Below are positions 34,800 through 43,445 of a stretch of 64,000 nt of DNA, piece by piece (within the stretch, counting starts at the first letter, position 1; each line of letters starts with the position of its first letter). A program made the translations under genes and the position numbers. Origin of the DNA: JAEXZL01 sp049943125 (GTDB lineage Bacteria; Bacillota; Clostridia; Clostridiales; Clostridiaceae). The notes beneath the pieces were generated by a model, which had not been told where the DNA came from, did not search any database, and saw nothing but the letters and a program-made list of their open reading frames with translations. The stretch spans positions 372,001 to 436,000 of the forward strand of contig NZ_CP188040.1 of the NCBI RefSeq assembly GCF_049943125.1, given 5' to 3'.

Positions 34800-36479
34800 T
34801 TAAGCACTTTCTATAAGCTCTAAAATTTGATCAGTGCTCTTTTTACCAAAGGCAATTTCTTTATCATTAATCACAAGGCAAGGAACACTCATAATACTGT
34901 ACTTTTCCTTAAAATGAGGATAATGAGCTAAATCATACATCTCTGCTTCAATCTCCTGATTTTCTAAAGCAATTCGTTGAGATCCCATAACAACTTCTGG
35001 ACACATAGTGCATGCTAAAGATACGAAGACCTTCATATTAATTTTTTTGTTCAAACCTTTAATTTTATCTAAGGTATACTTATCTAAAGGCTGTCCAGGA
35101 CCAGCTGCATTATATAAGGCTATAACAAAGGAATTAAACTCATGGCCACCGGGAACTCCATGATACTGGATTCCCAGATAAACACCTTCCTCATTGAAAA
35201 ACATCAGGGCAGGATAGCTATCAGTATACTTCTTGTACTCTTCCGCCTCTGCTGAAGTCACAGAATGAAGCTCATAAGATATGTTATCAGTTAAAGGGGA
35301 TAGCTCCTTTAAAAATATCTTAAGCTCTTCTGATATTCCTCTATCATCTAAAAGGGCTACAAGCCTCAGCTTCTTTTCAAGCTTTGAGAATATTGGCTTA
35401 AGTTGTGCTGACATCTCAGCTGTTATGAAGGTTCCAGAAATCTCCTTGGTTCCAACTTCTACTTCAGCACTACTTTCTGCTACTTTAGAACCAGCTTCTG
35501 CAGGCTCCCCAACCTTTTCCTGTCTCTGAAGATTTAATTCTTGATATTTATCTGCTATATATTTTTCTAAGGAGGTAGCTGCTATAGCTCCATCAGCTAC
35601 GGCTGTAACTACCTGTCTAAGATTTTTAACACAGACATCTCCAGCAGCATAAACTCCAGGTATATCAGTCATCTGATTTCTATCGGTTATTATATAACCA
35701 AAGTCATCTAGCTGTACCTTCCCTTTTACTAGTTCAGTGGAGGGTACATAACCAGCAAATACAAAGACACCAAAGGTTTCTGCTGGATTCTCAGGTCTGT
35801 ACTCCCACTCATCACCAGTTATATTGTTGATAAACTTAGCATATTCAAGCTTATTATTCCCGCCGATTTCCTTAACTTCTGTATTGAAGAAAATATCTAT
35901 TCCTTCATGAGCCTTCACCTTATCTCCTATGGATTTTGCACAGGTAAACTCCGGCTCTCTAGCTATAATACGTACCTTCTTTGCAAATCTTGTGAGGAAC
36001 ATAGCTTCTTCCGCTGCTGCAAAACCAGCTCCTACAACGAAGACATCGAGACCTGTAAAGAATTCCCCGTCACAGGTAGCACAATTGGCAACCCCTCTTC
36101 CCTGAAATTCCTTTTCTCCTGGAAAACCTAGTTTTCGTGGGCTCGCTCCCGTTGCTATTACAACGGCTAAAGCTTTTAATTCTCCTTTAGTAGTAATAAC
36201 CCTTTTATAATCACCCTGAAGCTCTAATTCCTTTACCTCAGCTGAAAGGAAGCTAGCACCGAAGCTAACAGCCTGCTGCCTCATAACTTCTGTAATTTCC
36301 TTTCCACTTCCAGAAGCTACTCCTGGATAGTTAACCACCTCTTCTGTTATGGTTATCTGTCCTCCGCTCTTCTCCTTCTCTATGACCAGCACCGACTGCT
36401 TAGCTCTTGCTCCATAGAGAGCGGCGGATAGTCCCGCAGGACCTCCGCCTATTATTATGACATCATATAACTGATCCAT
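34800..36479 (-). CDS. AhpF-like disulfide reductase with permuted domain order (TrxR domain first)
   Basis: The 559-residue flavoprotein starts with a thioredoxin-reductase domain (about 1-315): FAD motif IIIGGGPAGLSAA (8-20), redox pair Cys133-Ala-Thr-Cys136, NAD(P)-site VVGAGFAAAEEA near 150 and the second FAD motif YAAGDVCVKNLRQ near 280. A Glu/Lys-rich linker (about 315-355) leads to two thioredoxin folds (about 365-559); the second has Cys490-Thr-Met-Cys493 in FVSLACTMCPEVV, which closely resembles the N-terminal domain of AhpF. In classical AhpF that domain comes first, so the order here is swapped. It lies 55 bases after ahpC and is the obvious electron donor for AhpC. Confidence 0.93.
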   Translation of the reverse strand: MDQLYDVIIIGGGPAGLSAALYGARAKQSVLVIEKEKSGGQITITEEVVNYPGVASGSGKEITEVMRQQAVSFGASFLSAEVKELELQGDYKRVITTKGELKALAVVIATGASPRKLGFPGEKEFQGRGVANCATCDGEFFTGLDVFVVGAGFAAAEEAMFLTRFAKKVRIIAREPEFTCAKSIGDKVKAHEGIDIFFNTEVKEIGGNNKLEYAKFINNITGDEWEYRPENPAETFGVFVFAGYVPSTELVKGKVQLDDFGYIITDRNQMTDIPGVYAAGDVCVKNLRQVVTAVADGAIAATSLEKYIADKYQELNLQRQEKVGEPAEAGSKVAESSAEVEVGTKEISGTFITAEMSAQLKPIFSKLEKKLRLVALLDDRGISEELKIFLKELSPLTDNISYELHSVTSAEAEEYKKYTDSYPALMFFNEEGVYLGIQYHGVPGGHEFNSFVIALYNAAGPGQPLDKYTLDKIKGLNKKINMKVFVSLACTMCPEVVMGSQRIALENQEIEAEMYDLAHYPHFKEKYSIMSVPCLVINDKEIAFGKKSTDQILELIESA

Positions 36480-36534
36480 AAACTACTCCTCCTAAATGCT
36501 GCTCTTTATCTAAATGAATTATAAGCTTCGATTG

Positions 36535-37098
36535 TTAGATTAAACCAACTAAGTCAAGGCTTGGCTTTAAGGTTTCCTGACCTGGCTTCCAGTTAGCTGG
36601 ACATACCTCATCTCCATGCTCAGCAACAAATTGAGCTGCTTGAACCTTTCTTAAAAGCTCCTCTGCATTTCTACCTACGTTTCCAGCAGTAACCTCATAG
36701 GAAACAATTTTACCTTCTGGATTAACAACAAAGGTTCCTCTTTCAGCCATACCATCTTCCTCTATAAGAACCTCAAAATCTCTGGAAATAGCATGGGTTG
36801 GGTCTGCAAGCATAGGATATTGAATCTTCTTAACAGCCTTAGAAACATCATGCCATGCCTTGTGAACAAAATGAGAATCAGTGGATACTGAATATATCTC
36901 GCAACCAATAGCTTTGAACTCTGAATACTTTTCAGCTAAATCCTCAAGCTCTGTAGGACAAACAAATGTAAAATCTGCTGGATAGAAGAAGAATACAGAC
37001 CATTGTCCTAATACATTTTCCTTAGTTACTTCTTTGAAAGCTCCTTCATGAAAAGCCTGAACCTTAAATTCCTTTATTTCTTTACCTATTAATGACAT
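36535..37098 (-). CDS. ahpC: Peroxiredoxin (alkyl hydroperoxide reductase subunit C)
   Basis: The 187-residue typical 2-Cys peroxiredoxin has the peroxidatic Cys47 in FTFVCPTELEDL and the resolving Cys166 in GDEVCPANWKPG. Length and motifs match bacterial AhpC. It reduces hydrogen peroxide and organic peroxides and is re-reduced by an AhpF-type enzyme, which is encoded immediately downstream. Its promoter carries a PerR-like palindrome just after the -10 element, so peroxide control is likely. Confidence 0.97.
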   Translation of the reverse strand: MSLIGKEIKEFKVQAFHEGAFKEVTKENVLGQWSVFFFYPADFTFVCPTELEDLAEKYSEFKAIGCEIYSVSTDSHFVHKAWHDVSKAVKKIQYPMLADPTHAISRDFEVLIEEDGMAERGTFVVNPEGKIVSYEVTAGNVGRNAEELLRKVQAAQFVAEHGDEVCPANWKPGQETLKPSLDLVGLI

Positions 37099-37143
37099 AT
37101 AAATAACCCCCTATTAATTTTATAATTTACATTTATTATTAAC

Positions 37144-37158
37144 TAATAATTATTATTA
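37144..37158 (-). promoter_or_regulatory. PerR-like box upstream of ahpC
   Basis: A perfect 7-1-7 palindrome, TAATAAT-T-ATTATTA, matches the PerR consensus TTATAATNATTATAA at 13 of 15 positions. It lies between the -10 element and the ahpC start codon, in repressor position. Confidence 0.65.
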
Positions 37159-37171
37159 ACTTGATGTTTTT

Positions 37172-37200
37172 ATTGTATTATAAACATTATCCATTGTCAA
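37172..37200 (-). promoter_or_regulatory. Sigma-A promoter of ahpC
   Basis: On the minus strand TTGACA (37200-37195) and TACAAT (37177-37172) are spaced by 17 bases. Confidence 0.82.
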
Positions 37201-37317
37201 TGTTAAAAATATATTTTATTATAATTATTTTGTTATTTTTTAAATTATTATTAGAATTAATAGAATAGTGAAATAACTAGCTACATATTTCTATCTTAGA
37301 AGGAAGTCATTAATATA

Positions 37318-37359
37318 AAAAAAAACAGGATTAACCACTTTAGAGAAGTGGTTAATCCT
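37318..37359 (-). terminator. Terminator of galM
   Basis: A 14-bp perfect stem, AGGATTAACCACTT (37327-37340) and AAGTGGTTAATCCT (37346-37359), followed on the minus strand by a long T-run. Confidence 0.93.
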
Positions 37360-37410
37360 ATCAGTAGATTTTCTATAGATGCTTTTCAATATATTTTTTA
37401 ACTAAAAAAC

Positions 37411-38469
37411 TTATAAGCTATAAAACTCAAAAATGGTAGTATGGAGATATTTATCGCCTGCTTTTAGAATAGGAGATGGAAAGCTTTCTTCATTAATAGC
37501 ATTTGGATAGTATTGTGTTTCAAGACAAATTCCTTGATAGCTGTGATAATTAACCCTTCCCTTTCCAAAGGTCGGCTCCTTCATGGTATTTGTAGTATAT
37601 ATCTGTATACCGGGCTTGGTAGTATAAACTCTCATTCCTATGCCGCTGTTTTCATCTCTTAAATCCGCAGCAATCTCATCAAGCCTTCCTTTAGTATCTA
37701 AAACCCAATTATGATCATAGCCTGAAACTGCAGCAACCTGGCCATAATCTGATTTGATATCCTTCCCTATAGGCTTTAAGGTTGTAAAATCCATAGGTGT
37801 ACCCTTAACCCCTTCTATTCTTCCATAGGGTATCAGCTCTGCATTAACAGGAGTAAAGGACTTACTGTTTATATAAAGCTCATGACTTAGTACATCACCA
37901 GAATCATGACCTGAAAGGTTGAAATAGCTATGATTAGTTAAATTAAGTATCGTATCCTTATCACTCTCACCCATATATTCTATCCTTAGCTTATTATCTT
38001 CTGTTAATATATATTTTACCTTAAGTGATATATTCCCAGGAAAGCTATTAGCCTTTTCCTCACTATAATAGTTAAGAAGCAGAGCTTCTTCTCCTTCTTC
38101 ATTAACCAGATTGGCTTCCCAACGTACCTTATGCAGCCCATATTTTCCACCATGAAGCTGATTATTCCCTTCATTTTTATCCAGATAATAGGTGGTGTCA
38201 CCCAGGATAAAGGAGGCTCCTGCTATCCTATTAGCATGTCTTCCAACTATCGCACCAAAAAAGCCTGGATTATCCTCATATTCCTCCATGGAATCATAGC
38301 CTAAGACTACATCTCTTATCTTTCCAACTTTATCTGGTACCCTTATGGAAACCACTATTCCTCCAAAATCTAAAATATCTACTTCCATACCCTTTGAATT
38401 AGAAAGGGTATAAATATATACCTCTTCTCCAGTGGAGATTTTCCCAAACAATCTTTTATTTTCCTTCAT
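37411..38469 (-). CDS. galM: Aldose 1-epimerase (mutarotase)
   Basis: GalM interconverts alpha and beta forms of galactose and other aldoses. The 352-residue protein has the family blocks FGGIVVSIRVPDK near 35, NRIAGASFILG near 80, LNLTNHSYFNLSGH near 168-181 with the catalytic His, GYDHNWVLD near 240 and the catalytic Glu in GICLETQYYPNAIN near 312. It is not in a gal cluster; the neighbour upstream is a MATE transporter. It ends in a strong terminator. Confidence 0.95.
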   Translation of the reverse strand: MKENKRLFGKISTGEEVYIYTLSNSKGMEVDILDFGGIVVSIRVPDKVGKIRDVVLGYDSMEEYEDNPGFFGAIVGRHANRIAGASFILGDTTYYLDKNEGNNQLHGGKYGLHKVRWEANLVNEEGEEALLLNYYSEEKANSFPGNISLKVKYILTEDNKLRIEYMGESDKDTILNLTNHSYFNLSGHDSGDVLSHELYINSKSFTPVNAELIPYGRIEGVKGTPMDFTTLKPIGKDIKSDYGQVAAVSGYDHNWVLDTKGRLDEIAADLRDENSGIGMRVYTTKPGIQIYTTNTMKEPTFGKGRVNYHSYQGICLETQYYPNAINEESFPSPILKAGDKYLHTTIFEFYSL

Positions 38470-38545
38470 TTCATTCCCTCCTCAATATATTAAAATTATC
38501 TAATAACTCTAGACGAATTTAAACTTTTATAAGGTGTTTCAATCA

Positions 38546-39895
38546 TCATATCCTAATATGTTGCCACTTGCTGCCCCTGTACCTGATAATAAAAAATATA
38601 CTCCTAAATACCCAATCCACAGTCATGGCAACCCATACACCAAATACACCCATACCCATGTACTTACCAAGCACATAGCTTAAGCCTATTCTAAAGGTCC
38701 ACATAGATATAATAGAAATAACCATGCTATATCTAACATCGCTGGCTGCTCTTAGAGCATTGGGTAACGTAAAGGACATTGGCCAAATAATAGCACTGCA
38801 GATAGAGCTATAAGTTAAAATAGATTTAGTAAGGTCAGCAGTAAGATCAGATAAGTTATAAATTCTTACTATGATAGGCAAGGCTAATATGAATAGAATA
38901 TTTATTACAATCATGGCCCCATAAGCTATTATCATAAGCTTCTTTGTATAATATCTAACCTGTTTATAGTCCCCTGCCCCTACAGCTCTTGAAACAACTG
39001 TTACTAAAGCTAATCCTATAGCTGATCCCGGCAATATCTGGTATGACCCCATAGTACCAGCTATGGCATTGGCTGCTATGGAGGCTGTCCCAAAGCTAGC
39101 CACTAGGTTAAGAACCAATATTTTTCCCAGCTGAAACATACTATTTTCAAGTCCATTGGGTATTCCAATAAACAATATCTTTTTTATAAGGCTAAAATCC
39201 ATAGTAAACCTAATACCTTGTCTCAAATGCACCGGAAGCCTTTTCCTCTTAAGGAGAATAATTATTATAACAGCTCCTATAATCCTGGATAAAAGGGTAG
39301 GTATTGCAGCACCGGCAACTCCCATTTTAAACCCATAAATAAGCAGTGCGTTTCCTGCAACATTAATTAGATTCATGATTATGGAGGTATACATGGTTAT
39401 TTTTGAATTGCTCATAGCACGAAATACTGCAGCTCCACCATTATATAAGGCTATAAAGGGAATTGATAAAGAAACAATCATTAAATATGTGTTAGCTTGT
39501 ACCTTAACATCCGGAGCTATGGTTCCAAAAAGATTGTTTAATATAAAGCCCTTACCCATATACATAAATGTCATTATTCCTATAGATAATACTGTAGTAA
39601 CCATTACCAGCTGTTCTGCACTTCTACAGGCCTTTTCATTATTTTTTCTTCCCAGGTACTGTCCTACTACCACTGCACCTCCCGTAGCTAGGGCGGCAAA
39701 AATATTTATTATAAGAATATTTACAGAATCCACCAGGGATACAGCCGAAACTGCTGCTTCACCTACCCCTGCCACCATTACTGAATCTGCTAGTCCAACA
39801 GTTATAGCCAATAGCTGCTCTACCAAAAGCGGTGTTATCAGCTTGAATAAGTCCCTTGTGGAAAACAATACTTCCTTACTATCTGATTCCTTCAA
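38546..39895 (-). CDS. MATE-family multidrug/sodium efflux transporter
   Basis: The 449-residue protein has twelve predicted transmembrane helices in two repeated six-helix halves. Family features include LITPLLVEQLLAITVGLADSVMVAGVGEAAVSAVSLVDS near the N terminus and ATGGAVVVGQYLGRKN near 62-77. It belongs to the NorM/DinF-like branch that exports cationic drugs using sodium or proton gradients. galM follows after 76 bases with no clear terminator between them. Substrate unknown. Confidence 0.92.
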   Translation of the reverse strand: MKESDSKEVLFSTRDLFKLITPLLVEQLLAITVGLADSVMVAGVGEAAVSAVSLVDSVNILIINIFAALATGGAVVVGQYLGRKNNEKACRSAEQLVMVTTVLSIGIMTFMYMGKGFILNNLFGTIAPDVKVQANTYLMIVSLSIPFIALYNGGAAVFRAMSNSKITMYTSIIMNLINVAGNALLIYGFKMGVAGAAIPTLLSRIIGAVIIIILLKRKRLPVHLRQGIRFTMDFSLIKKILFIGIPNGLENSMFQLGKILVLNLVASFGTASIAANAIAGTMGSYQILPGSAIGLALVTVVSRAVGAGDYKQVRYYTKKLMIIAYGAMIVINILFILALPIIVRIYNLSDLTADLTKSILTYSSICSAIIWPMSFTLPNALRAASDVRYSMVISIISMWTFRIGLSYVLGKYMGMGVFGVWVAMTVDWVFRSIFFIIRYRGSKWQHIRI

Positions 39896-40087
39896 ATCTA
39901 TCCCTTCTTATCTATATTGTTTATTCGTATATCTATTAAGTAGTAAATATCTTTAAGTTATAGTATTATTACATTCCATTTGTCTCTATATATAATTTAC
40001 CATATTTTTGATGGATATAAAAATTTTTATCAAAATTAACCTTCAATTCATCCTAAACAAGAGCTAATAAAAATGCTATTTATAATT

Positions 40088-40128
40088 AGAAGGTGCATAG
40101 TGAAATTATTATTCACCATGCACCTTCT
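40088..40128. terminator. Long inverted repeat downstream of the feo operon
   Basis: Arms 40088-40104 and 40112-40128 (17 bp, one mismatch) form a strong hairpin about 40 bases after the FeoB-associated gene stop. The T-run is weak on both sides, so it may act as an RNA-stabilising or terminator structure. Confidence 0.55.
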
Positions 40129-40165
40129 TATATTATTTCTTCTTTATTAATTCACGCTTATGTTA

Positions 40166-40321
40166 TTACTTCTTAATCTCTAGATTACTGCTGCAACCGC
40201 TACAGCCTTCACTACCACTGCAGCCTGAACAGCCACCGCTCTTTTTTGTTTTTATTATTTTTCTTATGGCAACAAACATACAGACTACTAGAATTCCAAT
40301 AACTAATATATCACCAATCAT
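40166..40321 (-). CDS. FeoB-associated Cys-rich membrane peptide
   Basis: This 51-residue gene begins at the ATG complementary to 40319-40321, with AGAGGTG seven bases before it, 15 bases after the feoB stop. It has one membrane helix (about 5-20), a basic stretch (RKIIKTKK) and a Cys-rich tail, GGCSGCSGSEGCSGCSS. This is the FeoB_associated family, found after feoB in many Firmicutes. It may help iron reach or leave the FeoB channel; the mechanism is unknown. Confidence 0.9.
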   Translation of the reverse strand: MIGDILVIGILVVCMFVAIRKIIKTKKSGGCSGCSGSEGCSGCSSNLEIKK

Positions 40322-40336
40322 GATACGCACACCTCT

Positions 40337-42484
40337 TTAGGTTAAAGATACTTCGGCATTTACAGATTCATTTCTCTTTCTTTCTGGTCTAAAAAGCAGA
40401 TAGAGCACAACCAAAAGAGCTAAAAGTGCAGCAATAGTTCCTGCTCCAAAGGATAATGCACCTGACAAAAAGCCTCCCAGCTGATTTATTATCAATGAAA
40501 CAGTGTAAGCAACGACCATTTGATAAGCTAAAGCAAAGGCAGTCCACTTCCAGTCATTCATTTCTCTTCTAATGGCACCAACTGCTGCAAAGCAGGGAAT
40601 GCTGAACAGATTAAAGGCAAGGAAGGAAAGTCCTGCAGCTCCGTAGGTAAACATAGAAGCAATCTGTTCTAGAAGAGCTGGGCTCGCTTCTGAAACCTCT
40701 TCTAACCCTTTTAATACCGCCAGGGTACCTACTACCTCTTCTTTAGCAACGAAGCCTGTTATAACAGCTACTGAAGCCTGCCAGTTTCCAAAGCCTAAAG
40801 GCTTAAAGATAGGAGCTACAAAGCCTCCAACCTTTGCCAGCAAGCTTTCACCAACTTCAACCATTCCGAAGCTTCCGCTGTGGAAGCCAAAGGAGGAAAG
40901 GAACCAAATCAAGCCACAGGCAACAAATATTACTGTACCTGCCTTTATTATAAAGGATTTACTTCTTTCCCACATATGAAGGAAAACTCCCTTTGCTCCA
41001 GGGATGTGATACTGAGGAAGCTCCATAACAAAAGGAGCAGGCTCTCCCTGAAAAGGCTTGGTCTTTTTTAGAATAATACCAGAAGCTACTATTATACCTA
41101 TGGCCAAGAAATATATCCCTGGAGCCATCCACACAATATCAGGAAAAATTGCTCCTCCTATGAGAGCGATAACAGGAAGCTTAGCTCCACAGGGCATAAA
41201 GGTAGTAGTCATAATGGTCATCCTTCTATCCTTATCACTTTCTATGGTCTTAGTAGCCATAACTCCTGGAACTCCGCAGCCTGTAGAGATAATCATGGGT
41301 ATAAAAGACTTACCAGACAATCCAAACTTTCTAAAAATCCTATCCATTATGAAAGCAACTCTTGCCATATATCCACAGTCCTCTAATATAGAGAGGAAGA
41401 AGAATAAAAGAAGCATCTGAGGAACAAAGCCTAGGACAGCTCCAACTCCACCAATTATTCCATCTACAACTAAGCTGTTTAGCCATGGAGATACCCCAAT
41501 AGAATCTAAAAGATTCTGAACAGAAGGCTGAACTATTCCACCAATAACCGTGTCATTAGCCCAGTTAGTCAATACATCCCCTACAGTTGAAACAGATATA
41601 TAGTATATTCCAAAGATAATTAATGCAAAAATGGGTAGTGCCAAAAATCTATTTGTAACAACTCTATCGATTTTATCTGAGGTAGTGAGGCCTGTCTGCT
41701 GCTTCTTTAAACACCTCTTAATTACAGAGCCAATAAGTATATATCTCTCATTAGTTATAATACTCTCGCTATCATCGTCCATAGCTTCTTCTGCTCGTTC
41801 TATTATAGCTGATATTCTATCCTTTTCATCCTCAGTTAAAGCTATAGACTCAAGGATTTTTTCATCTCTTTCAAAAAGCTTAATAGCCATAAATCTTCTC
41901 TGATCCTCTAGAATCTTGCTAGATACAATAGCCTCTATTTCCTTTAAATATACCTCAACTTCCTTTGAAAAGCTTAGCTGCCTATTATATCTCTTTTCTT
42001 TTGCAGCCTCTGTAGCTTTATCCACAGCCTTTAAAGATCCCATCCCTTTTAAAGCTGAGGTTTCTATAATATCACAGCCAAGGCTTTTTGAGAGCTTTTC
42101 TACATCTATAACATCTCCATTTTTCTTAACTAAATCCATCATATTAAGAGCAATAACCACCGGTATTCCAAGCTCTAAAAGCTGTGTTGTTAAGTAAAGA
42201 TTTCTTTCTAGGTTTGTACCATCAACGATATTTATTAACCCTTGAGCTTCACCGCTTAAAAGATAATTTCTTGTTACAACCTCTTCTAGGGTATAGGGAG
42301 ATAAGGAGTATACTCCTGGAAGGTCAGTAATAATAATATCTTTCTTTCCCTTCAGTCTCCCCTCCTTCTTTTCTACTGTAACCCCTGGCCAATTACCTAC
42401 ATATTGACTTGATCCCGTTAAATCATTGTACATGGTGGTTTTTCCACAGTTTGGATTACCAGCCAATGCTATTTTAATAGTCAT
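40337..42484 (-). CDS. feoB: Ferrous iron transporter FeoB
   Basis: The 715-residue protein has an N-terminal G domain with G1 GNPNCGKTT (8-16), G3 TDLPGVYSL near 53-61 and G4 LNMMD near 113, a helical GDI-like domain (about 170-260), and a membrane region with two Gate motifs (FVPQMLLLFFFLSILEDCGYMAR near 355 with the conserved Cys, and a second half from about 510). FeoB takes up ferrous iron under anaerobic conditions. Located between feoA (90 bases upstream) and the FeoB-associated peptide. Expected to be expressed from the promoter at 43159-43187. Confidence 0.98.
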   Translation of the reverse strand: MTIKIALAGNPNCGKTTMYNDLTGSSQYVGNWPGVTVEKKEGRLKGKKDIIITDLPGVYSLSPYTLEEVVTRNYLLSGEAQGLINIVDGTNLERNLYLTTQLLELGIPVVIALNMMDLVKKNGDVIDVEKLSKSLGCDIIETSALKGMGSLKAVDKATEAAKEKRYNRQLSFSKEVEVYLKEIEAIVSSKILEDQRRFMAIKLFERDEKILESIALTEDEKDRISAIIERAEEAMDDDSESIITNERYILIGSVIKRCLKKQQTGLTTSDKIDRVVTNRFLALPIFALIIFGIYYISVSTVGDVLTNWANDTVIGGIVQPSVQNLLDSIGVSPWLNSLVVDGIIGGVGAVLGFVPQMLLLFFFLSILEDCGYMARVAFIMDRIFRKFGLSGKSFIPMIISTGCGVPGVMATKTIESDKDRRMTIMTTTFMPCGAKLPVIALIGGAIFPDIVWMAPGIYFLAIGIIVASGIILKKTKPFQGEPAPFVMELPQYHIPGAKGVFLHMWERSKSFIIKAGTVIFVACGLIWFLSSFGFHSGSFGMVEVGESLLAKVGGFVAPIFKPLGFGNWQASVAVITGFVAKEEVVGTLAVLKGLEEVSEASPALLEQIASMFTYGAAGLSFLAFNLFSIPCFAAVGAIRREMNDWKWTAFALAYQMVVAYTVSLIINQLGGFLSGALSFGAGTIAALLALLVVLYLLFRPERKRNESVNAEVSLT

Positions 42485-42574
42485 TTTAATCCCCCCAAAT
42501 TATCTAACAGTTAGTTTAGGCTAACCACAAAACCTTATTATAAGCAGAGCTCCCACTCTCCACTTATGAATTCA

Positions 42575-42796
42575 TTATTTAACCTCAATCATCTCTGCAT
42601 CAGCCTTCCTTAAGGAAAGCTCATAGCCTCTTACAGTTATCTCTATAGGATCACCCAAAGGCGCAACCTTTCGCAGGTATATTTCTGTTCCTTTGGTTAT
42701 TCCCATATCCATTATTCTGCGCTTAAGTGCTCCTTCCCCATGGAGCTTAACAACAGTCACCGTTTCCCCAATATTAACATTTCTTAAGGTATTCAT
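42575..42796 (-). CDS. feoA: FeoA protein (second copy, next to feoB)
   Basis: A 73-residue SH3-like domain with NIGETVTVVKLHGEGALKRRIMDMGITKGTEIYLRKVAPLGDPIEITVRGYELSLRKADAEMIEV, the complete FeoA pattern. FeoA binds the FeoB cytosolic part and is needed for iron uptake. It is the closer of two FeoA copies to feoB. Confidence 0.95.
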   Translation of the reverse strand: MNTLRNVNIGETVTVVKLHGEGALKRRIMDMGITKGTEIYLRKVAPLGDPIEITVRGYELSLRKADAEMIEVK

Positions 42797-42860
42797 CTAT
42801 ACTCCCCATTTCACTCTTAAATCTCAGTTTATTTCATCAGTAAAATTTATTCCGTAATAA

Positions 42861-43079
42861 TTAAACTATTATTCTATTAGCCATTTCCTTACTAATTGCT
42901 ATTCGGCTATCCTTAATATTAACAATAACATTACCAGCCAATTCAGAAACTACAACTACATTTCCACCTACAACGAAGCCAAGCTTTTCTAAAAACCTTT
43001 TTGCTTCATCTCTGCCTCCGATTTTTTTTATAGAATTTATTTCCCCAGCTTTAGCCATTGTTAACGGCATAAATTCCAC
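42861..43079 (-). CDS. feoA: FeoA-like protein (first copy)
   Basis: A 72-residue FeoA/SH3-like domain that is clearly different in sequence from the second copy: MPLTMAKAGEINSIKKIGGRDEAKRFLEKLGFVVGGNVVVVSELAGNVIVNIKDSRIAISKEMANRIIV. It lacks the RRIMDMG segment of the partner and has KRFLEKLGFVVG instead. Two FeoA copies before FeoB are typical of clostridia and may form a mixed complex. First gene of the operon; GGGGTGG is its ribosome site. Confidence 0.93.
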   Translation of the reverse strand: MEFMPLTMAKAGEINSIKKIGGRDEAKRFLEKLGFVVGGNVVVVSELAGNVIVNIKDSRIAISKEMANRIIV

Positions 43080-43096
43080 CCCACTACATATAAATT

Positions 43097-43116
43097 TAGT
43101 TAGTTACTTCTAACTA
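43097..43116 (-). promoter_or_regulatory. Second operator copy of the feo promoter
   Basis: TAGTTAG (43097-43103), six bases, CTAACTA (43110-43116). It shares the core AGTTAG-N6-CTAACT with the site at 43127-43156; the centres of the two sites are 35 bases apart. Confidence 0.6.
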
Positions 43117-43126
43117 TTGATTATAA

Positions 43127-43156
43127 AACTAAAGTTAGTAATATCTAACTTTAGTT
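43127..43156 (-). promoter_or_regulatory. Main operator palindrome of the feo promoter
   Basis: A perfect inverted repeat with 12-bp arms, AACTAAAGTTAG (43127-43138) and CTAACTTTAGTT (43145-43156), six-base centre. It begins about two bases after the feo -10 element, covering the transcription start. It does not match the Fur consensus; a DtxR-type iron repressor is a candidate. Confidence 0.7.
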
Positions 43157-43158
43157 AT

Positions 43159-43187
43159 AGTATATCACCCTGTTACATTATTATCAA
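43159..43187 (-). promoter_or_regulatory. Sigma-A promoter of feoA-feoA-feoB
   Basis: On the minus strand TTGATA (43187-43182) and TATACT (43164-43159) with a 17-base spacer. Confidence 0.82.
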
Positions 43188-43329
43188 TATATTGTAGATA
43201 TTTTCTTAATTTTTAACAAACAAATAGTAAATTCTTATTAACTAAGTTAAAATATAATAAATCATCTAAGTATTATTGAGTATCTTAATCAGAGAAATAA
43301 AATAATATATTATTGTCATATAAATTGTA

Positions 43330-43358
43330 TTTACAATTACTTAAATCTCATATATAAT
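43330..43358 (+). promoter_or_regulatory. Sigma-A promoter of the ZIP transporter gene
   Basis: TTTACA (43330-43335), 17 bases, TATAAT (43353-43358). Confidence 0.82.
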
Positions 43359-43362
43359 TACA

Positions 43363-43387
43363 TTAATTGATAATCATTATCAATTAA
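43363..43387 (+). promoter_or_regulatory. Perfect Fur box upstream of the ZIP transporter gene
   Basis: A perfect 25-bp palindrome (12-1-12) centred on 43375 contains TGATAATCATTATCA, an exact 7-1-7 Fur box. It begins four bases after the -10 element and covers the expected transcription start, so iron-loaded Fur would shut the promoter. Confidence 0.88.
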
Positions 43388-43445
43388 TATATATTCTTAT
43401 TTATAATATTTAATATAACTTACACTAAAATCAAAGGAGGTAATT

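Larger units (their letters stand above)
43080..43445. other. Divergent control region between feo and the ZIP gene
   Basis: These 366 AT-rich bases hold no gene. Both promoters are readable: feo on the minus side at 43159-43187 with two operator palindromes (43097-43116 and 43127-43156), and zupT on the plus side at 43330-43358 with a Fur palindrome (43363-43387). Between them I see nothing else. Confidence 0.7.
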
